From: an uncultured Bacilli bacterium | GTDB taxonomy: Bacteria; Bacillota_I; Bacilli_A; RF39; UBA660 | Assembly: GCA_934086185.1 (NCBI GenBank) | Contig: CAKOHW010000001.1 | Span: 62,001 to 126,000 of the forward strand | Direction: 5' to 3' | Length of the DNA stretch: 64,000 bases | Shown: positions 35,579-42,512 of the stretch, in pieces | Numbering within the stretch: position 1 is the first letter of the stretch | How the letters are laid out: each line of letters starts with the position of its first letter | Program-made: the position numbers and the translations under genes | The notes under the pieces: model-generated | Databases searched by the model: none | Told to the model about the DNA's origin: nothing | What the model saw: the letters and a program-made list of their open reading frames with translations, nothing else

Positions 35579-35700
35579 TGCGGGACGGGCACCAATGTTG
35601 TTGTCATTGTTGACGTTGTTGTTGTTCAAGTTGCCATCATTGTTCACGTTGAACGCGTTGTCGTTGTTGTTGTTGAAGTTGGAGCGAGACAAAGACCAAT
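35579..35700 (-). repeat. DGR template repeat (TR)
   Basis: Read in coding sense, this 122-base repeat gives 'WSLSRSNFNNNNDNAFNV' and onward, with 18 Asn codons (mostly AAC) among 39. It aligns without gaps to VR2 at 36429-36550. All 18 differences fall on its adenines (12 to G, 4 to T, 2 to C), while its 80 other bases match. The 3' end carries the GC-rich GGTGCCCGTCCCGCA shared with VR; beyond it, TR reads ATTTC and VR reads GTTAC, as expected for IMH* versus IMH. Between TR and the terminator at 35466 lies about 112 bases of likely structured spacer RNA. Confidence 0.95.
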
Positions 35701-35800
35701 CTGTAAAGAGAAGAAAATACTAACTCACCCTAACACCAAGAAGACGACTGCCTCATTAAAGAGCAAAATCCCTAAATAAATATATAAAATATATTAATAT

Positions 35801-36175
35801 TTATTCCATTATTATTTGTTGAATTGATTTTATCAAATTCAACATTTCGTCACTTTTCATAATATCCAAATCTTTTGACAAGATTAATTCATTTATTTTT
35901 TTTAATTTTGTTTTTTCATCAATATTATCTGGGATGATAATTTTATAATCGATGCTTTTTTGTTTTAATAATTCTTCATATTTTGCTATTGAATTTTTTG
36001 GAAAACCACATTTATCACAAAAATTTGAAAATTTGGTTAATCTAAAATCAAACATTTCATTCAGTAATATTGCATCACTATCTAATGCAATATAAAAGTT
36101 TCCACATTCAAATAGATATATCGTTGTTTCATTTTTTTCTTTTAAACTTAAATACTTATCATATATTTTACTCAT
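35801..36175 (-). CDS. MutS-domain-I-like DGR accessory protein
   Basis: A 124-residue protein matching only the N-terminal mismatch-binding domain of MutS: 'MSKIYDKYLSLKEKNET' parallels the MutS opening (Q-Y-x-x-x-K-x-x-x-P), 'YLFECGNFYIALDSDA' parallels the F-R-M-G-D-F-Y-E motif, and 'FDFRLTKFSNF' plus 'CGFPKNSIAKYEELL' parallel L-D-I-x-L-T and G-V-P-x-H-x. The mismatch-wedge Phe is kept but its Glu partner is Ile. There is no ATPase domain. It lies between target and TR. MutS-like accessory genes have, to my recollection, been described for some DGRs. A role in handling cDNA-target mismatches is inference. Confidence 0.8.
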   Translation of the reverse strand: MSKIYDKYLSLKEKNETTIYLFECGNFYIALDSDAILLNEMFDFRLTKFSNFCDKCGFPKNSIAKYEELLKQKSIDYKIIIPDNIDEKTKLKKINELILSKDLDIMKSDEMLNLIKSIQQIIME

Positions 36176-36185
36176 AAATATTTTA

Positions 36186-36348
36186 AACTTTTGTCTTCTT
36201 TAGTGAAGACAAAAGTTATTCTCCTTTAACAAATTATATCACACTATCGTGCAATTTGTTAACTCTTTTTATATTGTTGTCCTGTGGAAGGGTTTCCACA
36301 GGACTTTTACTAGTTTGCAGTTCAATGTCCGTAGGACTAAAGTCCTAC
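36186..36348 (-). other. Four-hairpin element downstream of DGR target 2
   Basis: Hairpins at 36331-36348 (GTAGGACT/AGTCCTAC, three bases past the target stop), 36279-36304 (11 pairs, four-base loop), 36226-36262 (10 outer pairs plus a small stem with GATA loop), and 36186-36217 (13 pairs, six-base loop). The order matches that at 11014-11185. The last one separates a GGAG ribosome site (36220-36224) from the MutS-like ATG at 36175. A hairpin or cruciform just past VR aids target recognition in the Bordetella phage DGR. Confidence 0.75.
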
Positions 36349-36350
36349 TA

Positions 36351-38225
36351 TTAACTCTCCGTTACTTTATATGGATTTCCTATTGTTCCATCTCCACTTG
36401 CTATTTGTGCACCAGTGGCTAAAGTAACTGCGGGACGGGCACCAAAGTTGCTGTCATCGTAGACGCCGTCGTTGTTCAAGCTGCCATCATCGTTCACGCT
36501 GAACGCGAGGTCGTCGTAGTCGTCGAAGCGGGAGCGAGACAAAGACCAATAATATGATTGTGCATTGTCATATAAATAATAGAATTTATTAGAATAACCA
36601 GCCTGTCCTCCTGCGTATGCTATTTCATCTGCTGTTAATGTTCCTATATAATCACTTATGCTGTCTTCTTCACTTGAACATTTTAATGTTGCGTTTCTTT
36701 CTACACCTTTTCCCCATAATCTTTTTCCTGCTGTGTAATAATAAGTTCCATAATCATTTTCTATCTGTGTTACTTCTGCGTCTGTTAATAACACTCCAGT
36801 TGATGAATTATATCTATAATTATCACTTCCACCTAAGCACCATTTTTCATTTTTTAATAATGATTTCTTATTTTCTAATCCACTTGATGTATACCATGCT
36901 TTTAATGTTGTATATAATCCTCCACTATAATTTTTATAATCTGCGTAATATTTGCTATTAATTGTTTTATAACCATATGCTATTGTTGCTCCATTATTTA
37001 TTAAAGCTGATTTGGTATCTGATGATGTTATTGTACTACATAATCCTTCTTTGGCTAAGATTATTTTTATAGATCCATCGCCTTCAACACGTACTATTCT
37101 CCAACACATATTATTAAATTCTATGTAATTGTCTTTGACTCCACCTCTATAATAATAAGAGTCGCCATAATCATCAGTTGTTGCCGATAATGTTGCTTCT
37201 GTCGAATATGATACTGCTGACACTCTTTTTGCTTTCATTGTTATTGAACTTGTACTGCTTGCTGGTGCTGTTGTTACTTTATATATACTTGATAAATTTG
37301 TTGTTGTTTTTTGAGTATTTGTACTTGCTGAATTACTACTTGCACTTGTTGATACTATATATTTTCCTACCAATGTTGTATTACATGTTCCATCATTGTA
37401 TTTACATGTTGTAACTCCTGTTAATGTGAATTTACCAGTACTTTCATCTATTGTATACCCTGTTCCATATGTCCAGTAATATCCTTGATATGTTGTTGTT
37501 ATGCTTACTGAACTTTCGCTTGTTGCTTCATCTACTTGATCAGTATAATATTTATAACTTACTGCTTGTGCAGGTGTTGTTAATGGAGTTGCACTAAATG
37601 TTGTTCCATTTTTTGCTAATTTTGCATTGTTTATTATTGCATATGATAATGATGTTTGTTCATATGGCATGAATTCTCCATTACTGTTTTTACCAAATAT
37701 TTGTAATTTTGCTTGTAATACTTTTCCCATATCTACACTTTGATCTGTATTTGTATCTTTATATGTAAATTTAAATGTGTATGTATGAGTTTTTTTAGGT
37801 TCTATTTCATTTGTTATTAATTGTTTTATTCCATTTGGAAATGTTGTTTCTGTTGTTACTTCATTACATGCTATTGTTCCATCTGTTGTGCAATTTAATG
37901 TATATTTAACATCATCTACTCTTTCAAATGTATTTATTACATCTATTAAATATACTCCATATTCTACATTTGCATTTCCTTCGTTTTTTACTGTGAATGT
38001 TTTAGTATATACTGTATCACTTGGTAATAAGTTTTCTCCTCCAATTACTCCATCACTTCCATCGCCATATACTAATTTTAAATCTGCTGTTGTTACACTG
38101 ATGCTCTTATCGTTAGTGTTTCCTTGTATTCTTGTTAAAAAGTATGCATATGTTAATCCTAACAATGCTAATAATACTATTGTTATTCCTACTACACTAA
38201 CTATGATTTTTTGTTTTCTATTCAT
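36351..38225 (-). CDS. DGR target protein 2: secreted/surface protein with C-terminal lectin-like variable domain
   Basis: The 624 residues carry an N-terminal signal/membrane segment ('LLALLGLTYAYFLTRIQGNT'), a beta-sandwich-like domain ('KTFTVKNEGNANVEYGVYL'), a Ser/Thr-rich middle, and a C-terminal domain with 'NMCWRIVRVEGDGSIKIIL' and 'YYWSL...FGARPAVTL', the pattern of DUF6273/C-type-lectin-like folds used by many DGR targets. Residues about 560-599 are the variable repeat. The start at 38225 follows AGGAGGAG. I see no LPxTG-type sorting signal, so display probably uses the N-terminal anchor or another partner. It heads the DGR cassette. Confidence 0.9.
   Translation of the reverse strand: MNRKQKIIVSVVGITIVLLALLGLTYAYFLTRIQGNTNDKSISVTTADLKLVYGDGSDGVIGGENLLPSDTVYTKTFTVKNEGNANVEYGVYLIDVINTFERVDDVKYTLNCTTDGTIACNEVTTETTFPNGIKQLITNEIEPKKTHTYTFKFTYKDTNTDQSVDMGKVLQAKLQIFGKNSNGEFMPYEQTSLSYAIINNAKLAKNGTTFSATPLTTPAQAVSYKYYTDQVDEATSESSVSITTTYQGYYWTYGTGYTIDESTGKFTLTGVTTCKYNDGTCNTTLVGKYIVSTSASSNSASTNTQKTTTNLSSIYKVTTAPASSTSSITMKAKRVSAVSYSTEATLSATTDDYGDSYYYRGGVKDNYIEFNNMCWRIVRVEGDGSIKIILAKEGLCSTITSSDTKSALINNGATIAYGYKTINSKYYADYKNYSGGLYTTLKAWYTSSGLENKKSLLKNEKWCLGGSDNYRYNSSTGVLLTDAEVTQIENDYGTYYYTAGKRLWGKGVERNATLKCSSEEDSISDYIGTLTADEIAYAGGQAGYSNKFYYLYDNAQSYYWSLSRSRFDDYDDLAFSVNDDGSLNNDGVYDDSNFGARPAVTLATGAQIASGDGTIGNPYKVTES
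36429..36550 (-). repeat. DGR variable repeat (VR2) in target 2
   Basis: Fifteen codons differ from TR: fourteen Asn codons became Arg, Asp, Tyr, Leu, Ser or Gly, and one Ile (ATT) became Phe (TTT). No stop codon was created, as expected because AAC/AAT cannot mutate to a stop at the adenines alone except through TAA-like forms, which are avoided by the C or T third base. Confidence 0.95.
37143..37606 (-). repeat. Near-identical paralogous segment shared with DGR target 1
   Basis: Partner of 12056-12520; encodes the Ser/Thr-rich middle of target 2. Confidence 0.8.
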
Positions 38226-38284
38226 ATTAACTCCTCCTAAAAAATAAAATACCAACAACTTCGTGTATTGTATTTTCTAAAATA

Positions 38285-38313
38285 ATGATACTATATTTTT
38301 CGACACATTTCAA
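38285..38313 (-). promoter_or_regulatory. Predicted promoter of DGR target 2
   Basis: On the minus strand, -35 TTGAAA, a 17-base spacer, then -10 TATCAT, the same -10 as for target 1. Confidence 0.6.
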
Positions 38314-38451
38314 CATTTTTTTATTTTTTCTTTTAAATAGTGAGTTTATAGCGATTTTTAGTTTACTTTTTCTATTTTTGTTAATATAATAGTTATAATT
38401 ATTTAAACCAACTACTTTGTTGTTTTATTAATTATTTTGATAATTTTTTCC

Positions 38452-38491
38452 ATAAAAAAAAGTGCAACTATGCTCCAATTGCCCTTTTTTG
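38452..38491 (-). terminator. Terminator after the XRE regulator
   Basis: On the minus strand, AAGGGCAA and TTGCACTT pair with one mismatch around an 11-base loop, followed by T8. It separates the XRE gene from the DGR target promoter. Confidence 0.65.
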
Positions 38492-38554
38492 TGTCTAAAA
38501 TGTTTAACTATTTGTTATATGGATATGTTATAATCATATTAGAACTATAAGAAA

Positions 38555-38770
38555 CTATCTTTGACGATTAACTAGAAGTAAAGCTGGGTCTATTTTTAAA
38601 CCTTTTGCAATTTTTTCTACTGTGTCAATTGTCACTTTTCTGTCAGTTCTTTCAATATCTCCAATATAGTTTGCACTCATCCCTGATAATTCGGCTAATC
38701 TTTCTTGAGAGATATTTAATTGTCTTCTATAATATTTCACATTTTCTTTAAATACTTGTCTTAAAGTCAT
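38555..38770 (-). CDS. XRE-family helix-turn-helix regulator
   Basis: A 71-residue DNA-binding protein that is one HTH_3 domain: 'LNISQERLAELSGMSANYIGDIERTDRKVTIDTVEKIAKGL'. The start at 38770 lies at normal distance from GGAGG; the ATG at 38779 would touch it. It sits upstream of the DGR target on the same strand and is divergent from the small gene at 38889. It could regulate either, or the DGR; nothing in the sequence proves which. The palindrome-like ACAAC-TTT-GTTGT at about 38832-38844 and near 38413-38427 could be its operator. Confidence 0.85.
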   Translation of the reverse strand: MTLRQVFKENVKYYRRQLNISQERLAELSGMSANYIGDIERTDRKVTIDTVEKIAKGLKIDPALLLVNRQR

Positions 38771-38888
38771 TTTAACCATACCTCCATCTCATTAATATTA
38801 TGGTATGATTTTTTTGAAATTATAACAACCAACAACTTTGTTGTTTTCGGCAAAAAATTGATAATATTTATAAGGAGTTGAGTAAAAA

Positions 38889-39152
38889 ATGAATAGAATT
38901 GATTTAATTATTGATATTATTGTAAATGATATTATTAAAAATAATGAAAGATATTTGAAAAATGGTTTTATAATTTTTTTGAATGGTGATGAAATAGAAA
39001 TTGATTATAAAGATAAAATTTATTTTTTAACTATTCATGAAGAAGATAATAATATTTTTTGGTTAATAAAATGTAATGAAAAAATTATAAAATTAAAAAT
39101 AACTGATAATTTTGATGAAGTGTTAGATTTTATTATCAATAGTATTAATTAA
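38889..39152 (+). CDS. Hypothetical small acidic protein
   Basis: An 87-residue protein, divergent from the XRE gene, with 'NRIDLIIDIIVNDII', 'GFIIFLNGDEIEIDYKDKIYFLTIHEEDNNIFWLIKC' and 'DEVLDFIINS'. It looks like a small alpha/beta domain. The family is not recognised. The ribosome site AAGGAG is strong, and a terminator follows. The divergent arrangement with a single-domain XRE protein is common in mobile or accessory islands. Confidence 0.6.
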   Translation: MNRIDLIIDIIVNDIIKNNERYLKNGFIIFLNGDEIEIDYKDKIYFLTIHEEDNNIFWLIKCNEKIIKLKITDNFDEVLDFIINSIN

Positions 39153-39222
39153 ATATTTAAGCGTATTATGATTAGTGACTAGTAATATACTTAAATTATT
39201 TATTTGACTTCAGTGTCTAAAT

Positions 39223-39277
39223 AAAAAGAACAGTTATTTATTCTTAATGACTTTGGAATGGTAACTGTTCTTTTTTT
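39223..39277. terminator. Bidirectional terminator between small gene and tRNA-Arg
   Basis: AAAAGAACAGTTA and TAACTGTTCTTTT pair around a 25-base loop, with T-runs outward on both strands. Confidence 0.8.
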
Positions 39278-39326
39278 ATTTTGGGTATTTAAAAACTCCT
39301 ATAAATTAGGAGTTAATAAACTAAAA

Positions 39327-39403
39327 TGGTGTCCTCGGAGCGACTCGAACGCTCGACCGTACGCTTAGAAGGCGTATGCTCTATCCAGCTGAGCTACGAA
39401 GAC
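39327..39403 (-). tRNA. tRNA-Arg (anticodon TCT)
   Basis: A 77-base cloverleaf including encoded CCA. The acceptor stem GTCTTCG/CGAGGAC has one G-U pair; the anticodon stem is TACGC/GCGTA with loop CTTCTAA, giving anticodon TCT for AGA codons, which dominate Arg usage in this AT-rich genome. The T-arm has GTTCGAGTC. Confidence 0.97.
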
Positions 39404-39422
39404 ATAACTCATTACAAAGATG

Positions 39423-39451
39423 ATTATATAATAAATTGAATATTATTTCAA
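39423..39451 (-). promoter_or_regulatory. Promoter of tRNA-Arg
   Basis: On the minus strand, -35 TTGAAA, a 17-base spacer, then -10 TATAAT, about 20 bases before the tRNA. Confidence 0.8.
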
Positions 39452-39542
39452 GCATTTTTATTCACTTTTTAATTATTTTTGATATAAAAAAAAGGAAATA
39501 CAAAAAAGTTGATAATAATTTATAGTGAGAGGAGTTGTTCGT

Positions 39543-40421
39543 TTGAATAACAATTTAAAAATTTTGTATGATGCTTATTTTAAATATATTTTTAATAAGC
39601 GTTTTGGAATTATGTATATGTCTCGTATTATCTCTACTCTATTTGATTTAGATTATGATGATTTGGTAAATAATATTGTAGTTGCTAGCACTGAACATGT
39701 TAGAAGTAAGTCTATTAAATCTAGTTTTAGTGATGTTATTTATATGTATAGAAATAAAAGATTTATTATTGAAATGAACAATTCTTATACTTCTGAAATT
39801 GTTTATAAAAATCATTTCTATTTATTTTATCATCATATATTTGATGCCGAAAATAAGAATTCATATAATAGCAACATAGAAACTTATTTAATCGATATAG
39901 ATAATTTTGATATACTTGATAAGTTACATAAAAAAGATATGAAACATGAATTTATTTATCAATCAAGATTAATATTAGATAATACATTATATAGTTTATA
40001 TCCCAATATACGAGCTGTTAGAATAAATCTTGATTATTTAAAGAAGAAACAGTATAATTATGGTATGTTAAGTGATATAGAAAGAGATTGTCTTATATTT
40101 ACAACAAATGATTTAAATGTTTTAAGAAAAGAGACAAAGGTCGAAAATATTGAAGGAGTGATTGAAATGTTTAAGATGGTATATGAAAATGGAGAGATAT
40201 ATCCAGTATTCGATGAAGAAAAGTTTCATGAGGCAGAAAAGAGAGACATGTACAGACAAGGTGAAGAAGATGGTATTGAGAAAGGTATTGAACAAGGCAT
40301 TGAGCAAGGTTCTGTAAATGAAAAAATATCAATTGCAAAAATTTTAAGAAAGAAAAATTTCACTGATAAAGATATTATGGAGATTACTGGTATTACTAAA
40401 TCTCAAATAAAGAGTATTTAA
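39543..40421 (+). CDS. PD-(D/E)XK nuclease family transposase (Rpn-like)
   Basis: The 292 residues begin at a TTG ('NNNLKILYDAYFKYIFNKRFG') eight bases after GAGAGGAG. The PD-(D/E)XK core is 'KSSFSDVIYMYRNKRFIIEMNNSY' with Asp and Glu in place; 'YSLYPNIRAVRINLDYL' follows, then a Gly/Glu-rich repeat (EKGIEQGIEQG) and a C-terminal helix-turn-helix-like end 'FTDKDIMEITGITKSQIKS'. These features fit the PD-(D/E)XK family transposases related to Rpn proteins. No terminal inverted repeats are evident. A degenerate copy lies at 13356-13880. Confidence 0.82.
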   Translation: MNNNLKILYDAYFKYIFNKRFGIMYMSRIISTLFDLDYDDLVNNIVVASTEHVRSKSIKSSFSDVIYMYRNKRFIIEMNNSYTSEIVYKNHFYLFYHHIFDAENKNSYNSNIETYLIDIDNFDILDKLHKKDMKHEFIYQSRLILDNTLYSLYPNIRAVRINLDYLKKKQYNYGMLSDIERDCLIFTTNDLNVLRKETKVENIEGVIEMFKMVYENGEIYPVFDEEKFHEAEKRDMYRQGEEDGIEKGIEQGIEQGSVNEKISIAKILRKKNFTDKDIMEITGITKSQIKSI

Positions 40422-40447
40422 AAAAGAGTATAATTTTACTCTTTTTA
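40421..40447. terminator. Bidirectional terminator between transposase and thioredoxin genes
   Basis: AAAAAGAGTA / TACTCTTTTT-type stem with a short AT loop, serving convergent genes. Confidence 0.8.
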
Positions 40448-40735
40448 TATATTATTAATTAATTCATTAATTTCTTCTTTACTTTTAAAACCGATAAATT
40501 TTGTTTTTAATTCCTTGTCTTTGTAAATTAATACAGTTGGTATACTCATTACACCAAATTTTTGTGCTAATTCTTGATGTTCATCAGTGTTAATTTTTAT
40601 AACGTTTAAATCCATAGTTTCTAAAACACTACCCAACATCTTACAAGGACCACACCAATCAGCATAAAAGTCTACTAAAATTAAATCATTTGTTAATAAT
40701 TCTTCTAATTGTTCATTTTTTAAATATTTTATCAT
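40445..40735 (-). CDS. Thioredoxin-like protein
   Basis: A 96-residue thioredoxin fold with redox motif 'ADWCGPCKMLG' and cis-Pro loop 'GVMSIPTVLIYKD'. It reduces disulfides in the cytoplasm; slightly shorter than TrxA. Its start overlaps the end of cvpA by 23 bases. The trx-cvpA-rnhC neighbourhood is a compacted version of the Bacillus rnhC-zapA-yshB-polX-mutS2-...-trxA region. Confidence 0.88.
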   Translation of the reverse strand: MIKYLKNEQLEELLTNDLILVDFYADWCGPCKMLGSVLETMDLNVIKINTDEHQELAQKFGVMSIPTVLIYKDKELKTKFIGFKSKEEINELINNI

Positions 40736-41447
40736 TTTCTTCTCCTTTATATTTTTCTATTATTTCCTCTACTCCATTAATATTTAATTTTTTAGAATTA
40801 TATAATTTTTGTGCTGAATCATAACTTAATATGTTATATTTCATTAAAATATCTATACTTTCTAAATTAGCCTTATTAGTATCATTGTCATTCTTTATTA
40901 TTACGTTATACACTTCGTTTACACTATTTGTAAAATTACTTGTTACATCACTTATTATTGGTAAATCTTTAAATATAATACTTCCATATTTACTTTCAAT
41001 TACGTATTTTGAAGTAGTATTAATTGTAGATGCTATAAATAATAAAATAAAACAATATAATATACCTTCAATAATACCAACTACTGCTCCTATTATTTTA
41101 CTTGGTAAATTTAAAAATAATGTTATACTTAAAATATTATTTAAACCAATTGATACTTTTTTCAAAATCATAAATATTATAGTTAATAATGTAATTGTAA
41201 GTCCATATGCTATTGCTTCATAAAATAATATGTTTATTGCTACTATACCTTTAAATATACCACCAAAACTTAAAAATGGTAAGTTTTCATAAAGAAGTAT
41301 AGATAAGGGTTGTTTTAAATAAAATGCAATAATAAATATTAAAAATGAACCTGCTAAATTTACTAATGTTGGTATTAAACCATCTTTAAAACCTTTTAAA
41401 GCACTAAGTAATAGTAAAACAATAATAATATAGTCAACTATATTCAT
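40713..41447 (-). CDS. CvpA family membrane protein
   Basis: A 244-residue protein with four membrane segments in the first 160 residues ('NIVDYIIIVLLLLSALKGFKDGLI' at the start is diagnostic) and a soluble C-terminal tail. The family is linked with colicin V production in E. coli and with envelope functions elsewhere. The start at 41447 follows GGTGATAAA; the longer frame overlaps this site. Divergent from rnhC. Confidence 0.75.
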   Translation of the reverse strand: MNIVDYIIIVLLLLSALKGFKDGLIPTLVNLAGSFLIFIIAFYLKQPLSILLYENLPFLSFGGIFKGIVAINILFYEAIAYGLTITLLTIIFMILKKVSIGLNNILSITLFLNLPSKIIGAVVGIIEGILYCFILLFIASTINTTSKYVIESKYGSIIFKDLPIISDVTSNFTNSVNEVYNVIIKNDNDTNKANLESIDILMKYNILSYDSAQKLYNSKKLNINGVEEIIEKYKGEENDKIFKK

Positions 41448-41529
41448 TTTATCACCATCCATTTTAATTATATTATAAACTTAATGAAAAAGAAAGAATA
41501 ATATGTTAAAATAATTAAGAGGTGAAATT

Positions 41530-42483
41530 ATGGCTCAAACAACTATAGTATTTAAACTAAGTGACAATTTGAAAAATGAAGTAATTGATTTTTATCAAGA
41601 TAGAGCAACTTCAAAAAAACCACCATATAGTGTATTTCAAGTAAAAGAATTTGATTGTGTAACTACGTTATATGAATCAGGAAAAATTATGTTTCAAGGA
41701 ATGAGCGCTGATATAGAGGCATCATTTTGGATTGAAAGAGAAAGAATTAAAAATAATCGTAATGTTAGTGAAGAAATTGCTAAAGATATGAAAAAGAAAG
41801 AAGATAAAAACAAAGAACTTAATGATACAAGATTTAAATATATTTCTACAATGGGTTCTGATGAAGTCGGTACTGGTGATTATTTTGGTCCAATTGTTGT
41901 AACAGCTAGTTATGTTGATATAAAAGATAAGTTTAAAGTTGAAGAATTAGGTGTACGTGATTCTAAAAAACTTAATGATGATAAAATAATGAAAATCGCA
42001 CCTAAATTAATAAAAGAAATACCACATGTAACATTTATATTAACTGATAAAGAATATAATGAAAAAGGCTTAACAAATATGAATCAAATTAAAGCAATAT
42101 TACATAATAAAGTTCTATATAATCTTACTCAAAAAGATAATTATGATTATAAACATATTGTTGTTGATCAATTTGTTTATCCACAAAAATATTATGAACA
42201 TATAAAAAATGTAACTAATAAAGTTACAAATATAACTTTTACTACACATGCTGAAGATAAATGTTTATCTGTTGCGGTATCTAGTATTATTTCAAGATAT
42301 ATATTTTTAACTAAGATGGATGAAATGAGTAAAGAATTAGGTTTTAATCTTCTTAAGGGCGCTAGTGAAGCAGTTGATGATCAAGCAGTTTTGATAGTTA
42401 AAAAATATGGTTTTGATAAATTAAAAGACATAGCAAAACTAAATTTTAAAAATACTGAGAAAATTAAATTTAAATTAAATTAA
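41530..42483 (+). CDS. rnhC: Ribonuclease HIII
   Basis: The 317 residues comprise an N-terminal TBP-like substrate-binding domain (about 1-90) and an RNase H type-2 fold with 'MGSDEVGTGDYFGPIVV', where D-E-x-G is the HIII signature, and 'GVRDSKKLNDDKI'. It removes RNA from RNA-DNA hybrids. The length is typical. The ribosome site is AGAGGTGAAATT. Confidence 0.95.
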   Translation: MAQTTIVFKLSDNLKNEVIDFYQDRATSKKPPYSVFQVKEFDCVTTLYESGKIMFQGMSADIEASFWIERERIKNNRNVSEEIAKDMKKKEDKNKELNDTRFKYISTMGSDEVGTGDYFGPIVVTASYVDIKDKFKVEELGVRDSKKLNDDKIMKIAPKLIKEIPHVTFILTDKEYNEKGLTNMNQIKAILHNKVLYNLTQKDNYDYKHIVVDQFVYPQKYYEHIKNVTNKVTNITFTTHAEDKCLSVAVSSIISRYIFLTKMDEMSKELGFNLLKGASEAVDDQAVLIVKKYGFDKLKDIAKLNFKNTEKIKFKLN

Positions 42484-42484
42484 A

Positions 42485-42512
42485 CCACATAAATTATTAT
42501 GTGGCTTTTTTT
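42485..42512. terminator. Terminator after rnhC
   Basis: CCACATAA/TTATGTGG stem with a short loop, then T7. Confidence 0.85.

Noticed and set aside
35493..35723. 76-residue plus-strand frame across the template repeat
   Set aside because: It is the antisense of the TR; its Leu-rich composition comes from GTT repeats opposite AAC codons, and it has no ribosome site.
11191..38225. Sortase-anchored (LPxTG) DGR targets
   Set aside because: Both proteins end just after the lectin-like domain with G-N-P-Y-x-V; there is no sorting motif, hydrophobic segment or basic tail at the C-terminus.
39327..39403. tRNA-Arg as an integration site for the DGR island
   Set aside because: I found no second copy of the tRNA 3' end and no integrase, so an attachment site cannot be supported.
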